From positions 1 to 36,302 of the forward strand of contig JAFYPH010000025.1 in NCBI GenBank assembly GCA_017547585.1: a stretch of 36,302 nt of DNA, in the 5' to 3' direction. Positions 7,776 through 14,536 of this stretch are shown piece by piece. Each line of letters opens with the position of its first letter. The first letter of the stretch is position 1. The notes beneath the pieces were generated by a model that was not told the DNA's origin, did not search any database, and worked only from the letters and a program-made list of their open reading frames with translations. This DNA comes from Bacteroidaceae bacterium. Its GTDB lineage: Bacteria; Bacteroidota; Bacteroidia; Bacteroidales; Bacteroidaceae. A program made the translations under genes and the position numbers.

Positions 7776-9032
7776 TCAGTTTGCAGTGTGTTCCCTGTCG
7801 TGGAAACAGAGAATGAATAGTATTGCTATTGCTATTGCGTATGCGGCAAAGATGTACCATGCTGTCTGCCATCCGCCGTTGGCGAGTGAGTAGTCGACGA
7901 CACTCTGCGCGGCAATCATTCCTATCGATGCGCCCAGGCCGTTGGTCATCAGCATGAACAGTCCCTGTGCACTCGAACGTATCTCTTTGTCGGTAGCCTT
8001 GTTGACAAACAGCGAGCCGGTAATGTTGAAAAAGTCGAAGGCGACGCCGTAGATGAGCATCGACAGGATGAACATCCATGCTCCGCCGCCGGGGTTACCC
8101 ATCGCCAGAAGCAGATAGCGAGCGGCCCATGCGAACATTGCTATTGTCATCACTCGCTTGATGCCGAAACGACCGAGGAAAAAGGGTATCAACAGTATGC
8201 ACAGCGTCTCGGAAATCTGTGACAGTGAGGTCATTATTATCGGGTGCTGCACGGCGAATGTATCTGCGTAGGCGGCTTCCGATGCGAAACTGCTCAGATA
8301 GACGCTTGTGAATCCGTTGGATATCTGCAGGGCGCAACCGAGAAGCATCGAAAAGATGAAAAATATAGCCAGCCTCTTCTGGGCGAAGCAGCTGAAGGCG
8401 TCGAGCCCCAAGCGCGCGAGGAATCCGCGCCTGCCTTTGCTGTTGCTCGGCGGGCAGTCGGGCATCGCCAGCGAATAGAGTGACATTATTGCTCCCCACA
8501 CAGCTGCTGTGAAAAATTGGTTGTACGAGTCTTTGTAGCCCAAAAGGTCGATTATCCACATTGAGGCTATGAAGCCTATGGTGCCGAACACTCTTATGCG
8601 CGGGAATACCTTAACCACGTCCTTGTCGCGCTCGCTCAGCACACTGTACGACACGGAGTTCGACAGGGCTATCGTGGGCATGAAGAACATTGTGCTCAGC
8701 ATATATGGCACGAAAAGGTCGGCAAAGGTAACGTCGGCACCTTTGCTCATTCCTGTGTAGCCTATTATTGCCATGAAAATTGCAGATAGCAGATGACACA
8801 GCGACAGCACCTTCTGTGCCGCCATCCATCTGTCGGCAATGATGCCCATGATGGCGGGCATAAAGATTGATGCTATTCCCTGCATTGCGAAAAACCATCC
8901 TATCTTGTCGCCCAGCCCCACCTTGAAAAGATAGATGCCCATCGAGGTCAGGTAAGAGCCCCAAATGGCAAACTCGAGGAAACTGAGGATAATCAGTCGC
9001 AAGGTTATTCCGTTGATTGTTCTCTTTGTCAT
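7776..9032 (-). CDS. Nucleoside:H+ symporter family MFS transporter (NupG-like)
   Basis: A 418-residue, 12-segment membrane protein. The ATG at 9032 (MTKRTINGITLRLIILSF) is preferred; a 12-residue upstream extension has no support. Residues ~15-60 (FLEFAIWGSYLTSMGIYL, then MQGIASIFMPAIMGIIADRW) are characteristic of the NupG/XapB nucleoside:H+ symporter group. The likely role is uptake of nucleosides across the inner membrane, though xanthosine or another nucleoside-like substrate is possible. It is the first gene of the run down to the M60 peptidase. A hairpin lies between it and the closest good -7 box (9182-9189). Confidence 0.85.
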   Translation of the reverse strand: MTKRTINGITLRLIILSFLEFAIWGSYLTSMGIYLFKVGLGDKIGWFFAMQGIASIFMPAIMGIIADRWMAAQKVLSLCHLLSAIFMAIIGYTGMSKGADVTFADLFVPYMLSTMFFMPTIALSNSVSYSVLSERDKDVVKVFPRIRVFGTIGFIASMWIIDLLGYKDSYNQFFTAAVWGAIMSLYSLAMPDCPPSNSKGRRGFLARLGLDAFSCFAQKRLAIFFIFSMLLGCALQISNGFTSVYLSSFASEAAYADTFAVQHPIIMTSLSQISETLCILLIPFFLGRFGIKRVMTIAMFAWAARYLLLAMGNPGGGAWMFILSMLIYGVAFDFFNITGSLFVNKATDKEIRSSAQGLFMLMTNGLGASIGMIAAQSVVDYSLANGGWQTAWYIFAAYAIAIAILFILCFHDREHTAN

Positions 9033-9054
9033 CTTCTTATGATACTGCTTAATG

Positions 9055-9090
9055 AAAAGCCGGGGCAATATATTTTGCCCGTCGGCTTTT
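9055..9090 (-). terminator. Hairpin terminator after the CotH-kinase gene
   Basis: A long stem with a 2-nt bulge (9055-9062 with 9083-9090 and 9063-9068 with 9075-9080). On the minus strand it ends in CGGCTTTT. It lies about 97 bp past the CotH gene stop and 23 bp before the start of the nucleoside transporter. It could also act as an attenuator if transcription of the transporter starts upstream of it. Confidence 0.65.
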
Positions 9091-9181
9091 CTCTTTTTCG
9101 TTGCTATTGCGATGCTCCGTTAATGGTGCCGCAATATATAAAGAACAATTTTCTTTTAAATTTGTTACCTTTTACACGTTA

Positions 9182-9189
9182 CAAACTTA
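9182..9189 (-). promoter_or_regulatory. -7 box (TAAGTTTG) possibly serving the nucleoside-transporter operon
   Basis: Perfect match to the Bacteroidetes -7 consensus TAnnTTTG on the minus strand, overlapping the stop codon of the CotH gene. No convincing -33 TTG lies 19-22 bp upstream. It would give a leader of ~145 nt that includes the hairpin at 9055-9090. Confidence 0.3.
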
Positions 9190-10860
9190 CAATGAGTTTA
9201 TAATCGAGTCGAGCGACTTCAGACGGTCGAGGAACGACTTTTTCAGACGGTCGACGGCTGCGTCGTATGATAGTGTGATGTCGCCGTTGACGCTATTGCT
9301 GATGGTGGGCCATACAGTAGCATTGTACTCCCACGAAGCTCTATTCTGCTCGCGTGTCTCCTCGATGAATGTAGAGATTGATGCAAACGGCCCTTTAAGA
9401 ATATTCCATCTTGCCTTAAGCATCTCTCTGAATTCGCGGTGTTGATATAAGGCTCCGAACCACATACTGTTGTTGTTTTTGAGACTGCTGTGCGGGGTGA
9501 ATGTGCCCCAGTCGTGGTCCCACGCGGGGCCCATGTGCAGCTTGCCGCCCTTGTCCTTGTGCATGTAGCTGCTCTTCGGGTGGTTGAGCTCGGGGTTGTA
9601 GATTGCCTCGTTCAGCAGATACCAGTCGATGAGGGTGTTCATGTCAAAATACTCGGCAAAGCCGCTCACCGAGCCATTGTAGAGCTGTTTCTCGCCGGCA
9701 TTGTAGTAGCTCTTGATGTATGCAAGCTGCTGGCTGTTGAACTCATCGTCGTCGGGCTGCTTCACGTTTACGGGCATTGAGTAGTACGAGGTCTTGAACT
9801 TCCACGTAGCATCGTAGTAGCTGTCGAGTTCGAGCAGATAACCGCCCTCGATAGCCTCGCCCTGTATGTCGTTAACCGACATTTCGTTTATGTTCACTCG
9901 GTTTTTGTCTATTCTGATAGCCTCGCACAGATAGTAGTTGCCTAGGGGCTTTCCGTTCAAGATGAGCTCCACGAATCGGCCGTTGGGTGTCCAGTCCATC
10001 GAGGTCATTTTTGCAAGTTCAAAGGCCACTGCGTTTCTCATCAGTGTGCGGTCGATGTAGTTTGCCAGCAGACACCAGCGTTTGTGCTTGGGCATTCCCA
10101 GGATAGAAGTTCTTGTGTTCAGCTTGATGTTATAGGGCTTTTTGTTGTAACTCCATGTGCTGTTGCCTCGTCCGCGGATGTTCATATAATCTGTTCCCGA
10201 CTGGTAGCTGATGGTGCCGTCGGGCTGGTAGATTGTCATTGACGAGCGCTCGACCCATGTACTTTTGCTGATGACGGGCTTCTGGTTGGGAGTCTCGATG
10301 TTGACGATGGGCAGTCCCGAGTTTTTAACGACGACAGTGTATTTTCTGTCGGCGAAGCCCTCCTGTTTCACGTAAAGGGTGCGGGGGGTGGTGAAGTCTA
10401 TGATACTCTCGCCCGATACAATCTCTTCGTCGTCAAGATACACCTTTGCCTTTTGTGAGCTTGCCAAAAAATAGGGCGCCAGTTTGTAATTCATCAGATA
10501 GGGAATGTTGAAGACTATCGTATCTTTGTCTGTGAGGTCCTCGACGTCGGCGGTGAAGTTGTTGCCCAGCAATGCTTCGTTGCCGTTGTCGCTGCCGCGC
10601 ATTTTCAGTGCCACAAGCAATGCGCCTGTGTCGTTCTTTATCTTGCTGCGGTCGAAGGTGATTCTCTTTACCTCGCCCGAGAAGAATGTAGTGTCCTTCA
10701 GACTGATGTATATTTCGTCCACCGATACTGTGTCGTATGTGAGGTATTCGTAAGCAAGCACTTTTCCGTTTTTCAGCTGTACGAAAATTGAGTCGTTCGC
10801 AGTTGCCGACAGAAGCAATGCGAATGTAAATAATATGTAGGCTGATACTCTTTTCATCAT
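9187..10860 (-). CDS. Secreted CotH-kinase family protein
   Basis: A 557-residue protein with a signal peptide (MMKRVSAYILFTFALLLSATA/ND). Residues ~24-75 form a short beta-rich module (SIFVQLKNGKVLAY ... VKRITFD) typical of Bacteroidales secreted proteins. The CotH-type atypical kinase domain spans ~200-520. It shows RGRGNSTW (229-236), KKPYNIKL (240-247), NYIDRTLMRNAVAF (267-280), YLCEAIRIDKNRVN (310-323) and GPAWDHDWG (444-452), whose Asp residues would bind metal. Characterised CotH proteins phosphorylate secreted or surface proteins. It lacks other recognisable domains. The ATG overlaps the stop of the small secreted gene upstream (ATGA at 10857-10860), which suggests functional partnership. 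The tandem ATG makes the exact start uncertain by one codon. Confidence 0.88.
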   Translation of the reverse strand: MMKRVSAYILFTFALLLSATANDSIFVQLKNGKVLAYEYLTYDTVSVDEIYISLKDTTFFSGEVKRITFDRSKIKNDTGALLVALKMRGSDNGNEALLGNNFTADVEDLTDKDTIVFNIPYLMNYKLAPYFLASSQKAKVYLDDEEIVSGESIIDFTTPRTLYVKQEGFADRKYTVVVKNSGLPIVNIETPNQKPVISKSTWVERSSMTIYQPDGTISYQSGTDYMNIRGRGNSTWSYNKKPYNIKLNTRTSILGMPKHKRWCLLANYIDRTLMRNAVAFELAKMTSMDWTPNGRFVELILNGKPLGNYYLCEAIRIDKNRVNINEMSVNDIQGEAIEGGYLLELDSYYDATWKFKTSYYSMPVNVKQPDDDEFNSQQLAYIKSYYNAGEKQLYNGSVSGFAEYFDMNTLIDWYLLNEAIYNPELNHPKSSYMHKDKGGKLHMGPAWDHDWGTFTPHSSLKNNNSMWFGALYQHREFREMLKARWNILKGPFASISTFIEETREQNRASWEYNATVWPTISNSVNGDITLSYDAAVDRLKKSFLDRLKSLDSIINSL

Positions 10861-11336
10861 TGCTTCATGAATTTAAATGTGAAATCCGATGTCCTGACAA
10901 TATATGTGCCGTTTGCGAGGTTGTCGATATCTATCGTCTCTGTCTCGTCGCCCGTGGGCTCAACTTCGGCGCATAGTATTCCCTTGAGCGAGTATATGTA
11001 TATTGTGGAATTGGGTGTTCCCGAAACATAGAGCTTGCCGTCGCGTATAGAGAAGTTGATCTTGTTCTCGGCGGTTGCTGAGATTGAGGTGGGAATGTCG
11101 TTGTCCCAGAAAATCTGTGCCACCTTGTTCAATACGAAACTTATCTTTACATTGTCCGTGTGCAAGTGCAGCAACTGTCCCGAATGCCAGAATCGGGGCT
11201 TTTCTTCGAGCGTGAACGAGTATATTGTACCCGAACTGTTCATCAGATGAATGGGTGTCTGCGCAGTTACCTTGTTTGCTGCGATAATGATACTCGCGAG
11301 TATCATTATTAGTTTAAGTTGTAGTGATTTTTTCAT
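10857..11336 (-). CDS. Small secreted protein with Por-secretion-like C-terminal tail
   Basis: A 159-residue protein with a signal peptide (MKKSLQLKLIMILASIIIAANKVTA/Q). The N-terminal half (IYSFTLEEKPRFWHS ... FVLNKVAQIFWDN) is a beta-rich module of the same style as that in the neighbouring CotH protein. The C-terminal ~75 residues (LYVSGTPNSTIYIYSLKG ... LANGTYIVRTSDFTFKFMKQ) resemble type-A C-terminal sorting domains. No catalytic motif is visible. It is translationally coupled to the CotH-kinase gene and may be its substrate, chaperone or surface partner (inference). A -7 box ends only 6 nt before the ATG, so the message may be leaderless. Confidence 0.8.
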   Translation of the reverse strand: MKKSLQLKLIMILASIIIAANKVTAQTPIHLMNSSGTIYSFTLEEKPRFWHSGQLLHLHTDNVKISFVLNKVAQIFWDNDIPTSISATAENKINFSIRDGKLYVSGTPNSTIYIYSLKGILCAEVEPTGDETETIDIDNLANGTYIVRTSDFTFKFMKQ

Positions 11337-11342
11337 ATTCTG

Positions 11343-11350
11343 CAAAGGTA
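11343..11350 (-). promoter_or_regulatory. -7 box (TACCTTTG) immediately before the small secreted-protein gene
   Basis: Exact TAnnTTTG on the minus strand. Its final G is 6 nt upstream of the ATG at 11336, so a start site at the usual distance would fall on or next to the start codon. No good -33 TTG is seen at the expected spacing. Confidence 0.5.
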
Positions 11351-11406
11351 GGTATTTCTTTTATTATAATGTGTCTGTTTTTGGCGCTATTTGCTTTTTT
11401 GTATGT

Positions 11407-11697
11407 TTATTTCAGCATAATGTCTGTTATTACCTGTGCTTTTACATGCTCGTTCAGTCGTCGCACAAGGGCTTTTCTGTTCATCATAAGCTCTTGTCGC
11501 AGCACCGACGAGGTTACGTGCACGTAGAGAATCTGGTTTTTTATGTACATCTCTCCCGTGTAGTTCTTGACGCTCTCGCCAAGAACCTGCGACCATGCTT
11601 TTATCAGACGGTACTCGTTGAGCGGGGTTTCGAGGCCCTCTTCGCGGCACGTTACCTTCACAAGCTCACTTATGGATTTTACTCCTCCTCGTTTCAT
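11407..11697 (-). CDS. DUF721 (DciA-like) protein
   Basis: A 96-residue protein of the DUF721 family. The core matches relatives: WSQVLGESVKNYTGEMYIKNQILYVHVTSSVLRQELMMNRK, followed by a short helical end. DciA, the studied DUF721 member, binds and helps load the replicative DnaB helicase, while short Bacteroidetes versions like this one are uncharacterised. The ATG at 11697 overlaps the recF stop (ATGA), and pairing with recF is common in the phylum. The gene symbol is left empty because orthology with dciA is not certain. Confidence 0.88.
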   Translation of the reverse strand: MKRGGVKSISELVKVTCREEGLETPLNEYRLIKAWSQVLGESVKNYTGEMYIKNQILYVHVTSSVLRQELMMNRKALVRRLNEHVKAQVITDIMLK

Positions 11698-12800
11698 CTT
11701 TCCTTTATTATTCGGGCGCTGCCCGTGGCTACTTCAAATAGTTTGTATCCTCCCTCGGTGCAGTCGAGTATGGTGTCTATGTGGTCGCGGTTGACGTCGG
11801 TGATGAATATCTGTCCGAATCTCTCGCCCGACACCAATTTTACAATCTGCTCCACGCGACGCGAGTCGAGCTTGTCGAAAATGTCGTCGAGCAGCAGTAT
11901 GGGTGTCTCGCCGCTGCATTGGTGCAGAAAGTCGAACTGCGCCAGCTTCAGTGCTACAAGGTAGCTTTTATTCTGTCCCTGCGAGCCCTCTTTCTTTATG
12001 GGGTAGCCGTTGAGCTGCATTACAAGCTCGTCCTTGTGCACGCCCTTTGTAGTGTAGCCCACGCGTCGGTCGTCGTAGCGCGATGCTGCAAGAAGCTCGG
12101 CCAGAGAGTAGTCGGCGAGGTTCGAGCGATAAGAGAGGCTCACAGCCTCGTCCACGCCTGCAATCTGCTGGTAGAATTGCTGGAATATGGGTATCAGACG
12201 CTCCACGAATCCCTTGCGGCACTCGTACACCTTGTAGGCCTCGGCGGCCATCATCTGCTCCACAAGCTCCATCATTTCCGGGTCGAGCTCGTGGTCGCTG
12301 CGCAGCATCACATTGCGCTGCGTGAGTGCGCGGTTGTAACGTATGAGCGAGTGAAGATACTCTTTGTCGTACTGCGAAATTACTACATCCATGAATCGGC
12401 GGCGTTCCTCGCTACCGCCGGCAATAAGCTCGTGGTCGGCGGGGGAGATCATCACCAGCGGCACAAGGCCAATGTGCTCCGAGAGTTTGTCGTAGCTCTT
12501 CTTGTTGCGCTTGAACTGCTTTTTCTCTCCGCGCTTCAGTCCGCACGAGAACTCCTCGTGAACGCCTTTGTCCGACAGGTAAGCACCCTGAATCATGAAA
12601 AACGGCTCGTCGTGCTTAATGTGCTGGCTGTCGGCGGGGTTAATCGCGCTTTTGCAGAATGACAGGTAATACACGGCGTCGAGCAGGTTGGTCTTGCCCA
12701 CTCCGTTGCTGCCGATGAAGCAGTTGATCTTGGGCGAAAGTTCAAGCTCCACCGTCGACAGGCTGCGATAGTTCAGTATGGAAATAGTGTTCAGTAACAT
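11694..12800 (-). CDS. recF: DNA replication/repair protein RecF
   Basis: A 368-residue SMC-like ATPase that helps load RecA at gapped DNA. The ATG at 12800 gives MLLNTISILNYRSLSTVELE, the usual RecF N-terminus; a start at 12815 would add five residues and is less likely. Walker A is GSNGVGKT (30-37), the ABC signature region is EGSQGQNKSYLVALKLAQF (271-289), and Walker B is ILLLDDIFDKLD (301-312). Length and motif spacing are normal. It is the first gene of a two-gene unit with the DUF721 gene and divergent from the TPR gene at 13019. Confidence 0.95.
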   Translation of the reverse strand: MLLNTISILNYRSLSTVELELSPKINCFIGSNGVGKTNLLDAVYYLSFCKSAINPADSQHIKHDEPFFMIQGAYLSDKGVHEEFSCGLKRGEKKQFKRNKKSYDKLSEHIGLVPLVMISPADHELIAGGSEERRRFMDVVISQYDKEYLHSLIRYNRALTQRNVMLRSDHELDPEMMELVEQMMAAEAYKVYECRKGFVERLIPIFQQFYQQIAGVDEAVSLSYRSNLADYSLAELLAASRYDDRRVGYTTKGVHKDELVMQLNGYPIKKEGSQGQNKSYLVALKLAQFDFLHQCSGETPILLLDDIFDKLDSRRVEQIVKLVSGERFGQIFITDVNRDHIDTILDCTEGGYKLFEVATGSARIIKER

Positions 12801-12879
12801 TCTATTCTTTTTCAAGTGTTTATTATTGTGCCCGTGTGCGAAGGCTGCAATTTTTGCCTATTATGCACATTACGACAAG

Positions 12880-12887
12880 CAAACATA
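12880..12887 (-). promoter_or_regulatory. -7 box (TATGTTTG) upstream of recF
   Basis: Exact TAnnTTTG on the minus strand, about 80 bp before the recF start, in the divergent intergenic region. The -33 element is weak. Confidence 0.45.
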
Positions 12888-12962
12888 GCAAAAAAAAACG
12901 AGAATATTGCCTTATTGCCGAAAAAAAACAGACAGAAATTTTCAACCTTGGCAGAAAAGAAC

Positions 12963-12970
12963 TATTTTTG
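12963..12970 (+). promoter_or_regulatory. -7 box (TATTTTTG) upstream of the TPR gene
   Basis: Exact TAnnTTTG, 48 bp before the ATG at 13019. The nearest TTG (12948-12950) is too close to be a -33 element; a T-rich stretch ends ~19 bp upstream (about 12943). Confidence 0.5.
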
Positions 12971-13018
12971 CAGTTCAGAATTTGAAAACCTTGTTTGAAG
13001 TATATAAAAATTAAAGAT

Positions 13019-13693
13019 ATGAAAAAACAAAACACACAGCAGCCCGAGGCTATCAACATCGAAGAGGTAGTGGGCAAATCAGAGGCATTTATACTCAAAT
13101 ATAAAATGCAGATTATTTTGGCTATTGCAGCAATCGTAGTACTCGTTGGCGGTAGCATCTTGTATCAAACTTACGTTTCTGAGCCCCGTGCAAAAGAGGC
13201 TTCAGAGGCTATCTTCCAGGCTCAGACCTACTTCGCCGCTCAGGATTTCGAGAAGGCTCTCAACGGTGACGAGCAGGGTAACATGGGCTTCCTCCAGATT
13301 ATCGACGAGTTTGGCGGTACTCCCACAGAGAATGTAGCAAACGCTTACGCAGGTCTTGCTCTTGCACAGACTGGCCGCTACGAAGAGGCTATTCCCTACC
13401 TCAAGGCTTTCGACGGTGACGACAAGATGGTTGCTCCCGGCGTTCTCAGCGCTCTCGCAAACTGCTACGCAAACAAAGGCGACCTCTCTGCTGCTGCAAG
13501 CAAGTTCATCGAGGCTGCAAAGGCTGCCGACAACAACACCGTAAGCCCCTACTGCTTGTTGCAGGCTGGTCTCATCTACGAGAAAGAGGGTAAAAAGGCC
13601 GAGGCTCTCAAGGTGTACACAGAGATTAAAGAGAAGTATTTTGCTTCTATGCAGGCGATGGAAATTGACAAATACATCAACCGCGTAAAGTAA
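13019..13693 (+). CDS. Membrane-anchored TPR protein
   Basis: A 224-residue protein with an N-terminal cytoplasmic stretch, one membrane segment (~32-51, IILAIAAIVVLVGGSILYQ) and a TPR-rich domain outside. Repeats are visible at NVANAYAGLALAQTGRYEEAIPYL, VLSALANCYANKGDLSAAASKF and LLQAGLIYEKEGKKAEALKVY. The architecture recalls YfgM/AncA-type periplasmic TPR proteins that work with the Sec translocon or chaperones, which is an analogy only. Codon choice (GCT, GGT, CTC, TTC, AAC) is more biased than in neighbouring genes and suggests high expression. The ATG at 13019 is preferred to an in-frame codon at 12995. A terminator follows directly. Confidence 0.85.
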   Translation: MKKQNTQQPEAINIEEVVGKSEAFILKYKMQIILAIAAIVVLVGGSILYQTYVSEPRAKEASEAIFQAQTYFAAQDFEKALNGDEQGNMGFLQIIDEFGGTPTENVANAYAGLALAQTGRYEEAIPYLKAFDGDDKMVAPGVLSALANCYANKGDLSAAASKFIEAAKAADNNTVSPYCLLQAGLIYEKEGKKAEALKVYTEIKEKYFASMQAMEIDKYINRVK

Positions 13694-13716
13694 TTTCCCA
13701 CTTTTGATAAAAGCAT

Positions 13717-13757
13717 AATGCCGTCCTGTCGAAAATGACGGGACGGCATTCATTTTT
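13717..13757 (+). terminator. Terminator between the TPR gene and ribH
   Basis: A 14-bp stem with one G-T pair (13717-13730 with 13737-13750), a 6-nt loop and a short T-run (13753-13757). It ends just 17 nt before the ribH start, so ribH would depend on read-through or on a promoter I cannot identify. Confidence 0.85.
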
Positions 13758-13773
13758 AAATATATTATATACT

Positions 13774-14259
13774 ATGGCTACCGAATTACATAATTTATCC
13801 GACTACGACCCCACCAAGGTGCCTTCGGGCAAGGGTCGACGCATTGCGATTGTTACCGCAGAGTGGAACCCCGACATTACATATGCTCTGCGCGACGGAG
13901 CGGTGAACACTCTTCTTGTGAATGGCGTCGAGAAAGAGAATATAGAGCTTTTCAGCGTGCCCGGCAGCTTCGAGCTTATCTATGGTGCTTCGCGCCTTGT
14001 GAAGAGCGAAAAGTATGATGCAGTAATTGCCATCGGTTGCGTGATTCGCGGCGACACTCCCCACTTCGACTATATTTGCGAGGGCGTGACTGCAGGATTG
14101 TCGCAACTGAATGTTACGGGCGACACTCCCGTCATCTTCGGCCTCATCACCACCAACAACCTCGAACAGGCACAGGAGCGCAGCGGCGGTCGTCTCGGTA
14201 ACAAGGGCGACGAGTGTGCAGTGACTGCATTGCACATGATTGCGCAGTTCCCCAAATAA
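13774..14259 (+). CDS. ribH: 6,7-dimethyl-8-ribityllumazine synthase (riboflavin synthesis)
   Basis: A 161-residue enzyme condensing 3,4-dihydroxy-2-butanone 4-phosphate with the ribitylamino-pyrimidine to give lumazine, the penultimate step to riboflavin. Motifs are [11 protein letters not shown] (62-72), [19 protein letters not shown] (87-105) with catalytic His97, and [12 protein letters not shown] (142-153). The ATG at 13774 ([10 protein letters not shown]) matches family length; an upstream in-frame start at 13735 would lie inside the terminator hairpin. No other rib gene is in the window. A strong terminator follows. Confidence 0.96.
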   Translation: MATELHNLSDYDPTKVPSGKGRRIAIVTAEWNPDITYALRDGAVNTLLVNGVEKENIELFSVPGSFELIYGASRLVKSEKYDAVIAIGCVIRGDTPHFDYICEGVTAGLSQLNVTGDTPVIFGLITTNNLEQAQERSGGRLGNKGDECAVTALHMIAQFPK

Positions 14260-14281
14260 AATTCCAATAAAAATTCAGTTG

Positions 14282-14312
14282 CACCCTCGGGCCTCCCGGG
14301 GGTGTTTTTTTT
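14282..14312 (+). terminator. Terminator after ribH
   Basis: A G/C-rich 10-bp stem with one G-T pair (14282-14291 with 14295-14304), a 3-nt loop and a run of eight T. Confidence 0.92.
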
Positions 14313-14416
14313 GTCTCTTTTTTGTTCGGTCGCGGCTGTTGATGCAGCTCTCGAACGGCCTTTATCTGGGTTTCTGCCGTCTCGCGCCTTCGTTTGTGTG
14401 CAGTAATTCCCCACCA

Positions 14417-14456
14417 GATAGCCAATTTTACCCACAAATAGCCGATTTTGCCACAA
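14417..14456 (+). repeat. Two 20-bp tandem repeats upstream of the NPD gene
   Basis: Two imperfect units with a 20-bp period share an ATAGCC core at 14418 and 14438, followed by (A/G)ATTTT. A third ATTAGCC-like core occurs near 14507-14513, next to the presumed -7 box. They could be operator sites, but this is speculative. Confidence 0.4.
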
Positions 14457-14477
14457 AACTTCGCTTACGTCACTCAT

Positions 14478-14511
14478 TTTGTCGTGGAAAATGTGAATTA
14501 GCATAAATTAG
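14478..14511 (+). promoter_or_regulatory. Bacteroidetes-type promoter of the NPD gene
   Basis: TTTG at 14478-14481, then a 22-bp spacer, then TAAATTAG (14504-14511; one mismatch to TAnnTTTG). It is placed 25 bp before the ATG at 14537. Confidence 0.5.
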
Positions 14512-14536
14512 CCGAAAATTAATTTTTCAACTTACT

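Noticed and set aside
13735-13773. Upstream in-frame start for ribH
   Set aside because: It would begin inside the terminator hairpin and add residues not seen in the family.
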